This document shows, piece after piece, positions 1 to 11,429 of a stretch of DNA of 64,000 bases (position 1 is its first letter; each line of letters begins with the position of its first letter). Where the stretch lies: the NCBI RefSeq assembly GCF_910592395.1, contig NC_088312.1, positions 11,844,001 to 11,908,000 of the forward strand. Direction: 5' to 3'. Origin of the DNA: Lineus longissimus (lineage: Eukaryota; Nemertea; Pilidiophora; Heteronemertea; Lineidae). Position numbers and translations under genes: made by a program. Under the pieces are notes generated by a model. It was given only the letters and a program-made list of their open reading frames with translations. It did not search any database and was not told the DNA's origin.

Positions 1-59
1 TTACTGTTAATCAAATTCAAATACGCCATAAATATACCTGTATAACTCGCTTTCAGTTC

Positions 60-310
60 ATATAATATAAAATATAAATAATAAGTCTGTCATTTATATA
101 GCGCTTCCCAGAACGTTTCAGCTGTTAAAGCGCTTACAGCTGATTTTTACCGATAATGTCCATTGAACAGCCAAGTCTTCAAATGCATTCGAAAAGTGTC
201 TTGATCCTCAATCGCCTTTATGTCATTGGGAAGTTTATTCCATAATCGCGCAGTTCAGAGGGAGATGACGCATAAACCATGTGTAGATAATTTCGTAGGC
301 AAACAGTAGA
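60..310. repeat. dispersed repeat with 'tttatatagcgctt' motif
   Basis: The stretch begins with an AT-rich lead and 'atttatatagcgcttccca', followed by a second 'aaagcgctta' about 35 bases later and by 'gggaagtttattccataa'. I recall this combination as a common dispersed repeat in marine invertebrate genomes, but the family name is not certain. No ORF of note runs through it. Its ends cannot be fixed without other copies. Confidence 0.45.
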
Positions 311-784
311 AAGCATTATCAAAAATAATCTACAGTAAGAACACAGTCTTCTCTTGTAAAGTAAGAAAGTCGATACTGTTACGATACCAATTTTCTGTAA
401 AACCTACTTTCTTTATATTTGATAACCACAAAATCTTGTAATCAGCTTTTTGCACCAATTTTCACAAAAATTCCCCAAGGTGCCATAAATTCCATCGAAG
501 CATGGTAATTCTGGCACCAGAACTAACCCAATTTCTTGCCAACCCTGCGTGACATTTTAGTTGAACTCGCATGAATTCCCGCTGGGAAGTTGGAGCGTCT
601 TCGCGACTCTCATCGCTGCAAGGTAATGTCAAAATATGATTGGTTTGTTAAGTGTTACTCTCCTGGCTGTTGCCGACGAGACTGCTCTTGGATCTGTCTT
701 GCAATTTGTAAACACCTTTTTCTTCTGCACATCTTAACTGTCGCCTGAAGTAACCATTTCTTTCTCTATTTCTCTTTCCATATC

Positions 785-817
785 ATGTGGTTGCTGTCAA
801 TAATATTTCTGAATCAG
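785..817 (+). CDS. putative signal-peptide first coding exon (speculative)
   Basis: An ATG at 785 opens a short frame reading MWLLSIIFLNQ that runs directly into the consensus splice donor GTAAGT at 818. The peptide is almost wholly hydrophobic, as in the beginning of a secretory signal. A TGA lies in frame 12 codons before the ATG, so this would be the true start if the exon is real. The sequence before it (540-780) has several CpG and could be 5' leader. A dispersed repeat starts about 40 bases downstream, inside the would-be intron. No following exon was identified, so the product is unknown. A chance ATG plus a chance donor is a serious alternative. Confidence 0.2.
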
Positions 818-859
818 GTAAGTGGAAATTTCTGTAGCAATCTGTCCAATTCATTGATT

Positions 860-1490
860 ACATGACATAATATACAGCTTTTTGAATTGACCTACTTTTG
901 AAGGTCACAGAGGTCAAACTCTAAAATTTCGGCAAAGTTGGCACGTTTCGTCATGAATTGTTTTAGACTGTTCAGATTTGATATGTAGACACATATTGGG
1001 CATCTGTACATATTAACAAAAACTCAGATCAATGTGACCTACTTTTCAGGTGTAAGTAGTTCAGGTTATAAGACTCGATGTCGGTCATATATCAAGACAC
1101 CTTCACTGTGTGATCTTCAAATGTGCATCATTGATTGATATAATTAAGATCAACATAGTGCTTATAAAATTCTGACCTTGACCTACTTTCCAAGGTCAGA
1201 AAGGTCAATCTAAAATATCACTGAAGGTGGTACGTTTCACTACTTACTAGGCCTACTATTTGTCACCGATTCTTTAAATTTTATATGTAGACACCTATTG
1301 GGGATCTGTACAAGTTGTCCAAATTCAGGTCAACTGTGACCTAATTTTGGCATAGTTATCAAGTTCACAGAGGTCAAACTCTAAAAGTGTCATTGATAGT
1401 GCCACATTTTGTGATATCAAAAAGTCAATTTAACCTCCATGTCTCATTTCGTCTACCACTGAATCATTCCCTGGTGAGCAATGTTCCCAG
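860..1490 (+). repeat. 5'-truncated copy of dispersed repeat A
   Basis: This stretch shares long blocks with 52480-52984 and 54262-54600: 'gacctacttttgaaggtcac', 'aggtcaaactctaaaa', 'tatgtagacac', 'atctgtaca', and the end 'ggtgagcaatgttcccagga'. It lacks the head of the element ('agctcacctgggtgagctta') seen at 52208. It keeps the junction that is split by an insertion in the other copy. The element is non-coding, with many 'aggtca' words. Confidence 0.75.
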
Positions 1491-3789
1491 GACATATTGA
1501 TACACACTGTATAGAGTCCAGTGACCCCATGTGCTCTTCCATTCATATATTTTGCAGGAAGTACATTAACAAAATGCACCAACTATCTAATGTCATTATG
1601 CTGCTGTTTATTACAAATGAATATCGGTGGACATGCCGTTCATGGAACGCTGACTATTTTGTCGTTTATGACATAATAGCCTCATTATCATCCTGCCATT
1701 TCGATCGCCCAGACAGCTGAATGAAATAATTATTCGCAATTTGTATCGGCCATGATGGATAAACGTGATCTATTAGCTGTTGGAGAAAAATACTCTTTTG
1801 CTGGTAGTTGTTGAAGTGTTTGAAACCAGAATTGAGTTGGCGGTACATACTAATTTGCCGTTTAACCTTTTCCCTTTAGTCGATTGCAGTTAACTCTCGG
1901 ACTGAGGACTGATTGCAACCACAGCCAAAAAACTTGTGGACATTTGCGCCTTTATTATTCATGAATTTCCTCAAAAGTGACCAAATCTGGCAAAAGTATT
2001 AATGCTTGGGGAAAAGTCAGGTTATGAGTTATTATTGGCATGACCTTTTTCAAGCTTTTTCCCCTTTTCCCCCTTTTCTCTGAATGGGACAAGCGCCTGA
2101 AGTTTCACAGAGCAGGTCACAACATTGATTTGGGAAAGTTGAAATAGCTGATTTGAAAAACTGAATCCGACATTTAGTAAAAATCATGAATATTTTATAT
2201 TTTTATAGATTTTTATGAATCACTAAATGAAAGGGGCAGGCTTGCAATAATACCTTTCAAAAAATTCTTATCAAGGAAAGAAAAACTGAATTCATTTCTG
2301 GAGCTTCCGACATTTGGAATTATTCCTTGCATTTTTGCTGCAATATGCCACTGCAAACAGGCAGCGCAGAAACTCATTTCCTTAAACGATTGGGAAGCGT
2401 GCCCGCTCTATCCACACAATATGCTAATAAGATTACGATAAACCATGCATGCTAGAACCCAATCTTATCTTATGCTAACATGAAATAATGCGTTTCCATA
2501 ACGTGGTTTTTCTACCTCTATTTTGACAAGAGGTCGATAGCAGCTGTTTAGTTGTCACGGAAACGGTAACATTGAGAAAGATATTTTTTTCATATCAAAT
2601 TGCCCTATCTTTTAAAGCATCTAGTATGGTTGATGTTCACCAGTTTGTGTCTTACTTGAGGTGAAATGCATGTTAGACAGTATTGTCCGGTCCTCGTCCA
2701 GAGGATAACAATACTCCTTGGCCATACCTTTGCCTGAGGGGTGTTCTCATCCGGTTCATCTTCTGTCTAGCCCTTAAAAATGCATTCTATATCAACATAC
2801 CCCACTCTCAAACTTATCACCCATTGCAACTTCTTGGAACGAGGGGGTATCATGTCCGACTAAGGGAAATGATTTTGCCAGAAGAATTTTTTTTCCATTT
2901 ATGCTGTTAAATTCTATGTTACTTAATATGAGCTCATCTCAGTAAAAAACGGAGAAAAGAATTTTCAGTGAGCTAATTCAGGAAAATTACCATTTACTTC
3001 CTTCATTTTTTTGTGGGTTTTCTTGCAGTAAAACCTCTTCATGCTCTGAAAACACACGCCACGTTTTTTTGGTCAAGTCTGACTACTGGGTATAACTTCA
3101 GCAAATTGACCAGTGCAACTGCTTAGCGGTCTTCGACCTAATCTCGGGGAGTTTGGATCAAGAGCTCCCAATCTCCCATGATACATCCACCTTTCATCGA
3201 TTTATTGGTTCATCAATGGCTCCTACCATTTCTTTAGCGTGCTCGACTGATGATGAGATTGCGAGTCTTGTCTGTAAATATTGCTCATCTTTTTGTCAAT
3301 GTGTCTTCAATGGGCGTGATTGGCTGGACCACTAAGAACAGTTCTCCCACCAGCGGTAGTGTTCTTGACCAGTTTTAGCGTAGGACATATCGGAGGATGA
3401 CGACTGGTGTTATTGGTGGCACTGGGACACAAAGCCTGAGAGTGAGATACAGATGTCAATGTCGGCTTGCCCAGTTTATGCCACTCTGGATCGGCAGCTC
3501 AGTAAAATCCCTTCTTATAAAAAAGGACTGCCTGCAAGAATAGGTAAATTCCCCTTTGGTTGAAGAGTAACTTGTACCATCTTGTTCATCTGAGTGCTCT
3601 CCAATGACATGAATCGAAAGCATTGCCCTCTGTGGTGCCAGTATTGGCATTTCAAAAATGCCTTAAAATCCGTTTTGACTGACTGCAAGAACCAAGCCTG
3701 ATGCTTCATGCAATTGACTATCATTGGATGACGACACTGCCATTTGGTTCTTGTGCGCACCCCTAAAAGGGACTCTACAGGCATGCAGC
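1491..3789. other. no gene recognised
   Basis: Single-copy AT-rich sequence with only short ORFs (under 90 codons) on either strand, none with a recognisable domain or a paired splice pattern. I see no array or foldback in it. Confidence 0.5.
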
Positions 3790-4125
3790 AGCTCGGTAGG
3801 CAAGATAAAGTTACACAAAGTCACCAATAGGGGTCTCTCCCATCTCACAGTATGTCAAAACTATTCACACTTCTACCCATCCTGAGAGTATCAGGTGATC
3901 TTAGCGCTAGATCCTACGTCCAGCACACAAACGTTTTTGTGGTGAGAGAGCAACGAATCCTAAAATTTCTGATATTCTCAGGATGCTTCTACCAGGAATA
4001 CAGCTTGTGCTGTATCTAACATGACCCAGTGCCGTTACTGTGCATATTAGTAAACTGAAGATGGCCAATTTTACCCCCCCCCCTGCTCTTGCCTAAAGTC
4101 CCTCTAAAAGACTTATATCATTAAG
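3790..4125. repeat. dispersed repeat B, long copy
   Basis: This stretch shares 'taggcaagat(a/t)aagttac', 'ggggtctct', 'aaaactattcacactt' and 'cctaaagtcccTct'-like blocks with 10878-11105. Its tail 'tgtgcatattagtaaactg' followed by 'aagat' resembles 13610-13640. The copy here carries about 100 bases more in the middle than the 10.9 kb copy. Non-coding; class unknown. Confidence 0.55.
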
Positions 4126-4170
4126 AATTCATAAAGTCTAGTCTTCATGAATTCTTGATATCATCCATGT
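4112..4170. repeat. imperfect inverted repeat around EcoRI-like cores
   Basis: The left arm 'atcattaagaattcataaag' pairs with the right arm 'cttcatgaattcttgatatc' around a centre near 4140, with a few mismatches. It could form a short hairpin. No other feature explains it. Confidence 0.45.
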
Positions 4171-5872
4171 TTCGAGTTGACATCACCTTTAATGATTTAC
4201 TCACAATAATTGTACATGTACTTTAGCGCCCAGACAAAATAAATAAGTCAATTGGATTTCAGTATAAATCACTTTATGATTATCTGATGATTGTTGATGT
4301 TATGAATGAAAAATCAGTATTCTCGAGATATTTGGTCATGTATCAGACAGAAGAAATCAATTACTAAAAGAGATAGTAAATAGTCATCTGTAATTTTTCT
4401 GCATAATTTTTTTCTCATTCTCATATGTTTTATTGAGTTTGTTGGTACACATGTATGATTCATGATGATGGTATTTTATTGAACGCCCAGATGAGTATGT
4501 CACTTTGGTGCTGATTAAAGTATTTAACTCCTTAGGCCCCCAAAAAGGAAATAATGTATATTTTGAGAGATTTCTCAACATCTTGAACCAGACCAAAGGC
4601 AAAATACAGAGTAAGTGCTTTTTCAGCAAAAAGGAAGAGTTCCATCTAAAAAGTTTTACATCAAGTTGAGGGCCTTTAACTGCCCTAAAAAGGTGTGAGA
4701 TGGGTTTAGAATATTGACTATTAAGACTTATTTCACTAACTATTGACCCCTGGGTCCACTAAGGATGATTTCTTGAGAAGGTTATTCAGTTAAGGAAAAA
4801 TTAGGATAATCTATCCGATTAGTATATTATGTATTTAAAAATGGAATAATTCACTGAACTCATTTAAAAAGGTTACTATACTCAAAGTTTTTTGCTAAAG
4901 AAAGGCAGTAGCTATATTTCATGTAATATGTGGGTACCTTATAAAGGGGTTAGCAATGACTTTTCTGGTCTTTAGCCAATTGGTTGAAGATAACTTTAAA
5001 ATCTAATTTGCTCGCTGGACTGAAGGAGGGTAAAAAAAATATTACATGCTAGAGCCGATTTGGGGAAAGACCAAATGTCAAACTGAGAATTTTGTTTGTA
5101 CACATAGCGTTAGCTGTATTTCATATAATTTGTGTGTTGTTAGCGGTTTAGCGTTGAGTTGTGTGATAAAGGGCTACCGTATTGTTGTATTGGTCTGCGG
5201 GTATGAAAAATAGGATCAAGAAATATGTCCCCAGGCAGATGTAATGTGGTCGTTAGAACACCAAGCAGGTCAGTGCTAAACTTGTAAAAGGTTGGTTTCG
5301 TTTTGTGAGCTAAGTCTTTGAAGGAGGTATGTAAGCCGTTACACGTGTTAGGGGTTTAATTGACTACGGATGACGGGAATGATATTTTCCTGCCTTCTTG
5401 GACTAAGGATGTTGTCTAGAGCATTGCCTTCCTAATTTGTGAGTATATTTCATTCTCATTTACTCCAGATATCTGGAACTATTGCCAAGCTTCAGTTGTC
5501 ACACCAAACACTGCAAGGGTAGAGCTAAAATGTAGGCCTGAACTGGGGTGACAGCCAAGGTTTCAGGCAAAATGACAGCACTTTTAAAACACCTCAAACT
5601 TGATTTTTTTAGGCATAATCCACCGTGAATCTGCTTCAGACAGATTTTATACCAATCCAAGAGGTTCTGGTTGTCTCACCAGAACCTTAGTAATGAAAGT
5701 GAGGCTAGTACATAATCCCATAGGAGAGTGAAACATTGAAACCAAGGTGTTTTAGCTGGTCATCTCAACTTCGACCCTGAGCATTCACAAACCTGACATT
5801 GACATGATTGGTGCTCCTGGAAATCTCCTTTTTGCCAAATGCCCAATCTGGTTTGTCTAAGTCATCATATTT
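4171..5872. other. no gene recognised
   Basis: AT-rich sequence. The longest ORF nearby (4384-4629, minus) is 81 codons and unremarkable. I see no array, foldback or splice-bounded coding segment. Confidence 0.5.
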
Positions 5873-5912
5873 GGGTGGCGGGGGCAAGGGCGGGAGGGGC
5901 GAGGGGGAGGGG
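5873..5912 (+). other. G-quadruplex-type G-rich motif
   Basis: A run of at least six G-tracts of three to five bases separated by one to three bases (for example 'gggcgggaggggcgaggggg'). It fits the four-tract rule for G-quadruplex formation on the + strand. It is isolated in otherwise AT-rich sequence. Confidence 0.6.
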
Positions 5913-6571
5913 CAAAAGCGATGCACATAACCACCTCCATTTCTTCAGTTCCCAGGCCTGTGGATCAATCAGGTAGTTTTGCCTTATGGATTTAGGCCTA
6001 CGCTAAGAACTCACTTTGCAAAATGATTTGACCAAATCTGCCCTCTCCTTGCTAAAATCAGGCATTATAGTGCAAGATTGACATACCAGTAACTGGGGAC
6101 ATGAAAATGATCGAACAATTAATCACATATCAGATGAGGCAAGACCACAATTGATTTTTTAAGCCTTTTAGCAGTTAAATTGTCAATGTTTGACCGCGAC
6201 GCATCAAATACTGCGTTGGGTTGTGAATGTGAAATTTAGAAAGTTATTCCGGACAGCCGGGCAAGTAAATGGTGAAAAATAAACTGGTAGTTGACCACGG
6301 AAATTTTTTGATAATCGACAAATTAGACAGACTTTGATATTTCCACTCTTTTCAGCCAACAGAAAAACTCAAAACACGCCCCCTATTTATACCAAATTAG
6401 CAAAATTCGAAATTAATTTTTTCATCAAATAATTTTTTTATATCTGTAGACTTGCCACAACAAATATTTTTTCAATACCTCTCCAAATATGTACTTGAGA
6501 GTTAAAAACATGCATTCGTCTAATTGATAGGCCTCCAACCTATGAATATTCATTAGTGGTCTTGTCTCAGA

Positions 6572-6901
6572 TTGCATTCCCGATATGGGGGTTGGCCTTG
6601 GCGCAAGCATCCCACAATGCAACACAAGAGGCCGCAACTACATCCATGTCAATTGAAAAACAGCATATTACCCGACGGTGCTTATACACAGGCGGCCGGC
6701 AGCTTTACACGGTCTAGTCGCGTGCTGCTTGCTGTAGTGTACGGATGGATATTCAAATACTCGTCAGCTAGTGAAAGCAGCTCTGGCTCAGTTTCCTGTG
6801 CATGTGTTCGGTACCGTTTGCGAGTTATTGGATTTATCCTGCGACATATGTGTGTGATCACCGCACAATCAGCTGATGGATTAATCGAGGTACATGGTTA
6901 A
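6572..6901 (+). CDS. unassigned 109-codon ORF in a CpG-containing stretch
   Basis: This ORF of 109 residues lies in a segment that is visibly richer in CpG than its surroundings (6590-6850), beginning near 'cattcccgatatgggggttg'. The protein has no domain I recognise; it is moderately basic, with a serine-rich middle at about residues 65-75. A consensus donor (GTAAGTG) occurs about 300 bases downstream at 7202. The segment could equally be a 5' non-coding exon or promoter region whose open frame is accidental. I would not count it as a gene without transcript support. Confidence 0.15.
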   Translation: MHSRYGGWPWRKHPTMQHKRPQLHPCQLKNSILPDGAYTQAAGSFTRSSRVLLAVVYGWIFKYSSASESSSGSVSCACVRYRLRVIGFILRHMCVITAQSADGLIEVHG

Positions 6902-7500
6902 TAAAATTGGAATAGATGTGGCTATCATATAATTGATCAGGGCCTGAGCTGGATGATATATCCCGCTGGATTATTCATATTGGTTCTCTTTAATACCGAA
7001 GGATTGTTAAAAATCGTTGCAATAGGGCCTATTTCATCGAAGGCCTGCCACTGGCTGAGGGCCATAGGACTGCATGCTTCCTTAAAAAAGGATATATAGG
7101 ACCTAGTTTTATCAGTATCGTACTTGGGATAGATAAAGCCTGTTTCAATAGGCCTGCTGCTGTTTGTGGAATAATCATTTTTGGTTCCTTTCGCTCAAAA
7201 GGTAAGTGTCATTTGTTTAAGTGCCATGCAAATGAGTGATTGAAATGGTTGCGATTATAATTGCTGCCACTTGCGACAAAAATCTCTCATCTGCATGGAA
7301 AACTGGTAAATTCTGGGTTAGATTTTGATCTCTGGTTGCACACGGCAAAATAGTTTTTGCGATTCACAGTATTAAATAAAGCTCATGAAAATAAGGAGAT
7401 CAACAGTATTATTAGGGAGGTTGAGAACAACACCTCTATACAAAGGGGATGCATTTTGCGTGCATTTCGATCCATAAGTATCCGTAATAAGTATCCATAA

Positions 7501-7563
7501 GGATCCGTGATAAGTCACTGAGGATCCGTGATAAGTCACTGAGGATCCGTGATAAGTCACTGA
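7501..7563. repeat. 21-bp tandem repeat, 3 copies
   Basis: Three perfect copies of a 21-base unit beginning 'ggatccgtgataagtcact'. Diverged half-units ('aagtatccgtaataagtatcc') lie just before it at 7478-7500. The unit length is a multiple of three, so a short ORF is open through it on the minus strand. Confidence 0.9.
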
Positions 7564-8880
7564 TCTCAACTTCCCTATTGATGGTCAAATGAACACGACT
7601 CTACCCTTCCATTCACAAAGCACCTAGGCCTACTTATTTAAATATCTAATTGGAGCAGCATATTCCCATGAAACGATCCATTCATTATTTGAAATAGACC
7701 AATCAATGATGACAAGTGCAATTCCAAGAAACGATCATTGATTTTGAAATTCGGAGATATTTTGGAACCCGGTGGCCAATTGTAGGCCTACACATGAACT
7801 TTGAACAGCTTTGAATTTGTTTGATTTGATATTGACATGATTGAGCAACATTGGAATCGGGCCTAATTGATACATGGTCAAGTTCATTTCAGCTGCATCG
7901 GCAACAAAAGCATTACCAATTTTGTACAAGACAGTTCATGAATATATAGGAAGTTCTTGTTAACCATCATTGGTATGGAGAATTGGAATGAACCTCAGCT
8001 ATCTGTTGAGGGTTAGGTCAATATTTTCCAATGACTTCAGAAACCTGTGAACAAATAAATGCAGTATCAAGTGAAGTGTTGGCTGCCGGTGTGTCAATTC
8101 CGATACAGTTTAAGTTATAGGAATATAGGGTCAGCTTCCCATTGGAGATTTTGACTTGGGTATCATAAAAAATATACATCGTTACAGTCAAAATGATGTC
8201 AAAACTGAAATAAAAGTTGAGAGTTTGAGCACCCGCCCATGGGATCTCGATAATCCTGTTGGCCTGTTTTATTCGTTCAACTTGGTAAACGATTTGCTAA
8301 ACAGTTCATTAGGATCTGCTTAGAAATATTGCCAGTTGGGCACCTGCCTGATCTCTTGTAGGTGCCTTTGCAAATTTTGCTGGTTGCAAAAAGTGCAAAA
8401 TTAAAACGTAAGCCAGAATGTCCTGAATTACAGTACATGTGTATTCATCCATTACTGAAAGTAAAAAGCTTTGTCAACAAGATCATTTTTCAAATACCAA
8501 AAGCGTTTCTAATTCTTACATTAGGAAATAAATTTACGTTAAGTGCAAAATGTAGATTTATAATGTGTTGATGATGAATAATATATACAGGAAACCTCAA
8601 TGTTTTTTTCGTAATTAAATTAGTCTCGTTTTCAAGTAAACTAACTTGATTTCCTTTAGTCTACAATGTTCATGAGGGATTTTGAAGTGCTCAGTGTATA
8701 GCTAGAAATTAGCTTTCTCATACTTGTGTATGAAACGTCTAGTCATCCATTTTGTTGAGTTATTTTCTTTATGGCATTGTAGTGTCTACACTCCGGATGC
8801 AGTGGACTGGCCTCTTTCCTCACCCTAACCACTGCAACAAGTGGTGAGCATTCTGGGGGTTTTGTAACAACGACCACAAC
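7564..8880. other. no gene recognised
   Basis: AT-rich, apparently single-copy sequence with ORFs under 70 codons. No repeats or splice-bounded exons were seen. Confidence 0.45.
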
Positions 8881-8958
8881 GAAATGGCGGATGAATGCGG
8901 TGCCGATAGTTTATCAACTGGCTGGCAGGGGCGCTATAGTCGGAATAACATTTTGTGA
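8881..8958 (+). CDS. short ORF MADECGADSLSTGWQG... (possible 5' exon)
   Basis: The ATG has a purine at -3 and G at +4, giving a good start context (cgaaATGG), and opens a 25-residue frame starting MADECGADSLSTG. The words around the ATG ('aaatggcgg') match the YY1-type element often found at transcription starts of housekeeping genes. The frame closes with TGA without an evident donor, so this is more likely promoter or leader sequence, or chance, than a complete protein. No domain is recognisable. 'ggcaggggcgctatag' lies within the same frame. Confidence 0.12.
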   Translation, partial: EMADECGADSLSTGWQGRYSRNNIL

Positions 8959-9853
8959 TTAATTTTCACTAATTAGCACAAAAATGCTAAACCCTATAAT
9001 GAAAATGTAGCCTTGGTTAGGAGGTAGCTCACAGGCTTTTGTTCTACCCTCCACACATTTCTTTTCTTGGAGGATTGTCCCCTGGGAGGGGGATGCTGGG
9101 TAGCAACCATTATGTACCTAGTGCATCTTTCTTATCTGCCCTGCTTTCAGGACATTGGACTAGCCAGTGAGGAGTTCCCTCATTATGATTACATTATAAT
9201 TTTGCTGCTACGAGACGCGTCTCTCGTCATGTTCTCTTCAAAAGCAGCTTTGCTTTAATCCAGCCTTTATTGTGGGATTTTGAAATTGATGATGATTTTC
9301 TACGGGTCTAATTTGCGCTGGCGAGTTCATTAGAAGCTGAGTAGTGTGATCATATTTGATCAGTGCATCTGTCATCTCCATGATCAAGGGTGGTGAGGTG
9401 GTTAGGAATTGTTATCTAAACTCAGACACAAGAAAAACATATACACGATCCAGGGGGGATAAGGTTGAGATGAAATTCTCCAATCTTGTCATAGATGGCA
9501 ACGTCTCAGTTATTGTCATCTCCTTGATAGAGGGTTGATAGGTTATGGGACTTATTAGGGCCTATACGAAATGCTAGTTATAAACCCAACAGCAAGTATA
9601 GATCGAACAGAGTTGTCAAAGTGTGAAAAAGTTGTGACTTCACGGAACTGTGAAAGAAAATGGCCTCCAGGTATTTCTAGGTTTACCGTATATCGTTGAT
9701 GATAATGCTAACTAAATTTGCCTATGTCCTTTAGACTACATGTAAAGTACAATAATGCTATAAAGTACATAGCAGGCATTGCTGTTGACGAATAAGTTGC
9801 CTTTATTGCATTTTTAGCGACGTCGGCCCATCCTCCGGAAATCTCTTAAAGAT

Positions 9854-10228
9854 CTATAAACATTTTATGTACGATGGTGATGGTGGCACACAGCGCTGGA
9901 ACAACTCGACAGACACTTCACCCATCTTGGCGGATGTGTGCATACATACTGATGCGGCACTATGAATATTGGGTTGAGCTCGGGATCGAGCAAGAGGGGT
10001 AATTTGCCTCAGATTGGACATTATGTCGACGCTGGTATATGTTCGGTTTACATAGCGATCGTGACCAGAAATGATTCGGCTGTGTAATAAAGACAACGGA
10101 AATATGACCAGCGATATTAGATGGTTCAAGGAGCAGGAGTTATTACCAATGACCAAAGTGGTTTGCCATTCGTAAGAGTAAATCAATAGTAATATTGCTT
10201 GTTGGGCATTAGGGAGCTGGTCCATCAT
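9854..10228 (-). other. unassigned 124-codon ORF; no clear gene
   Basis: An open frame on the minus strand overlaps a stretch with more CpG than average (9820-10070: 'gcgacgtcggcc', 'gcgatcgtgacc'). The translation shows no domain and has no support from splice sites. It is listed only because it is among the longer frames outside the repeats. A CpG-rich non-coding exon is an equal possibility. Confidence 0.1.
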
Positions 10229-10264
10229 CTTTTAATTGACCTTCCAAAATGGTTCCTGAGCTGT

Positions 10265-10530
10265 TCCTTCCCATGCCAAGTCAGTCGAGTGCAATACAGC
10301 AAAAACCAATTCCAGCTAGTTACTATCCATCTTGCCTTAATCAATGGACTCCAAAATGATGATAATTCGGTTGATTGTGTCTTCCAGTAGTGGGGTTGAC
10401 TCATTTTTTCCTTTCAGCAATCTCCCAGTCTTGTTTAAGACGTCCAAGGTGACATAATTCTGTCACAGCTAATCGGGATTACCTCTTTGCTTTGTTCTTC
10501 TCTGTGGTGTGCCGTAATCATGCATATCCC
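10265..10530. repeat. segmental triplication, copy 1
   Basis: The copies share 'gtcagtcgagtgcaatac', 'atcttgcctt', 'ggggttgactcatt', 'cctttcagcaatctcccagt', 'aaggtgacataattctg' and a tail 'tgttcttctc ... gtgctgtaat/gtgccgtaatc' with copies 2 and 3. Divergence is moderate, so the duplications are not recent. Non-coding. Confidence 0.75.
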
Positions 10531-10617
10531 TTCCGCTTTCTTTTCTCTTTGAAGAATATTGGCTCCGGGATAATCATAGCTCAATAAGGTTTTAGATTGT
10601 GCAATGACAAGCCTATA

Positions 10618-10872
10618 TGGACCCTGCCCAGTCAGCCGAGTGCAATATCTCTAAAAACTAGATGCTGTATGCATCTTGCCTTCAGAGATTCCCAAATGTT
10701 GATAATTGGATGAATTACAACCTTCAGTAGTTGGGGTTGACTCATTCTTTCCTTTCAGCAATCTCCCAGTCATTTGGAGCTGTTCAAGGTGACATAATTC
10801 TGGCACAAGCTAACCAGAATTACCATGATTCTACTCTGTTCTTCTCTTGATGTGCTGTAATGATACATATAA
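10618..10872. repeat. segmental triplication, copy 2
   Basis: Aligned to copy 1 through 'agtcagccgagtgcaat', 'tgttgataattggat', 'ttggggttgactcatt' and 'ctttcagcaatctcccagtc'. It starts about 355 bases after copy 1 and ends where dispersed repeat B begins. Confidence 0.75.
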
Positions 10873-10877
10873 GAGAG

Positions 10878-11105
10878 TCAAAACAGCAGCCAGTAGGCAA
10901 GATTAAGTTACAAAAAATTGCCAAAAGGGGTCTCTTCTTATCTTTCAAAATACCAAAACTATTCACACTTGCACCAGGAATATATTTTCCCCGAAAGAAA
11001 GCATGACCCTGAGTCTACTCACAGACATACACTATACTGATACTAGTCACAAGAAGACAACTATTTTTGACACCCTATCTCCTGCCTATAGTCCCCTTTA
11101 AACTT
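10878..11105. repeat. dispersed repeat B, short copy
   Basis: Shares blocks with 3790-4125 ('gtaggcaagattaagttac', 'ccaaaactattcacactt', 'cctatagtcccc'). It sits between copies 2 and 3 of the segmental triplication and accounts for the larger spacing there. Confidence 0.6.
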
Positions 11106-11156
11106 TCTTTCCCTTTTGGAAGAAAGCAGCTTCAGCATCTTAAAGTTTGCTACGAC

Positions 11157-11425
11157 AAACCTGGCATACCCTGCTCAGTGATTTGAGTGCTATAACTTAA
11201 AAACTCACAGCAGCATGCAGGGGCATGGAAGCATGCATTTGGTCGTCATAAACTGTCAAATGTTGATAATTGGATTGATTACATCCTCGAGCAAGAAAGT
11301 TTGACTCATTCTTTCTGCCAAGCTTCCTCTCAGTCATGGCGTAGCTGTCCAAAGTGACATAATCCTGGCACAAGCTAATCGGCATTACCATTTGCTTTGT
11401 TCTTTGCGGTGATGTGCCGTAACTT
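11157..11425. repeat. segmental triplication, copy 3
   Basis: The most diverged copy: 'tgttgataattggattgatt', 'tttgactcattcttt', 'aaagtgacataatcctggca', 'caagctaatcggcattacca', 'gatgtgccgtaac'. It has a 30-base internal insertion with 'gcatgcaggggcatgg'. Confidence 0.7.
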
Positions 11426-11429
11426 GGCT

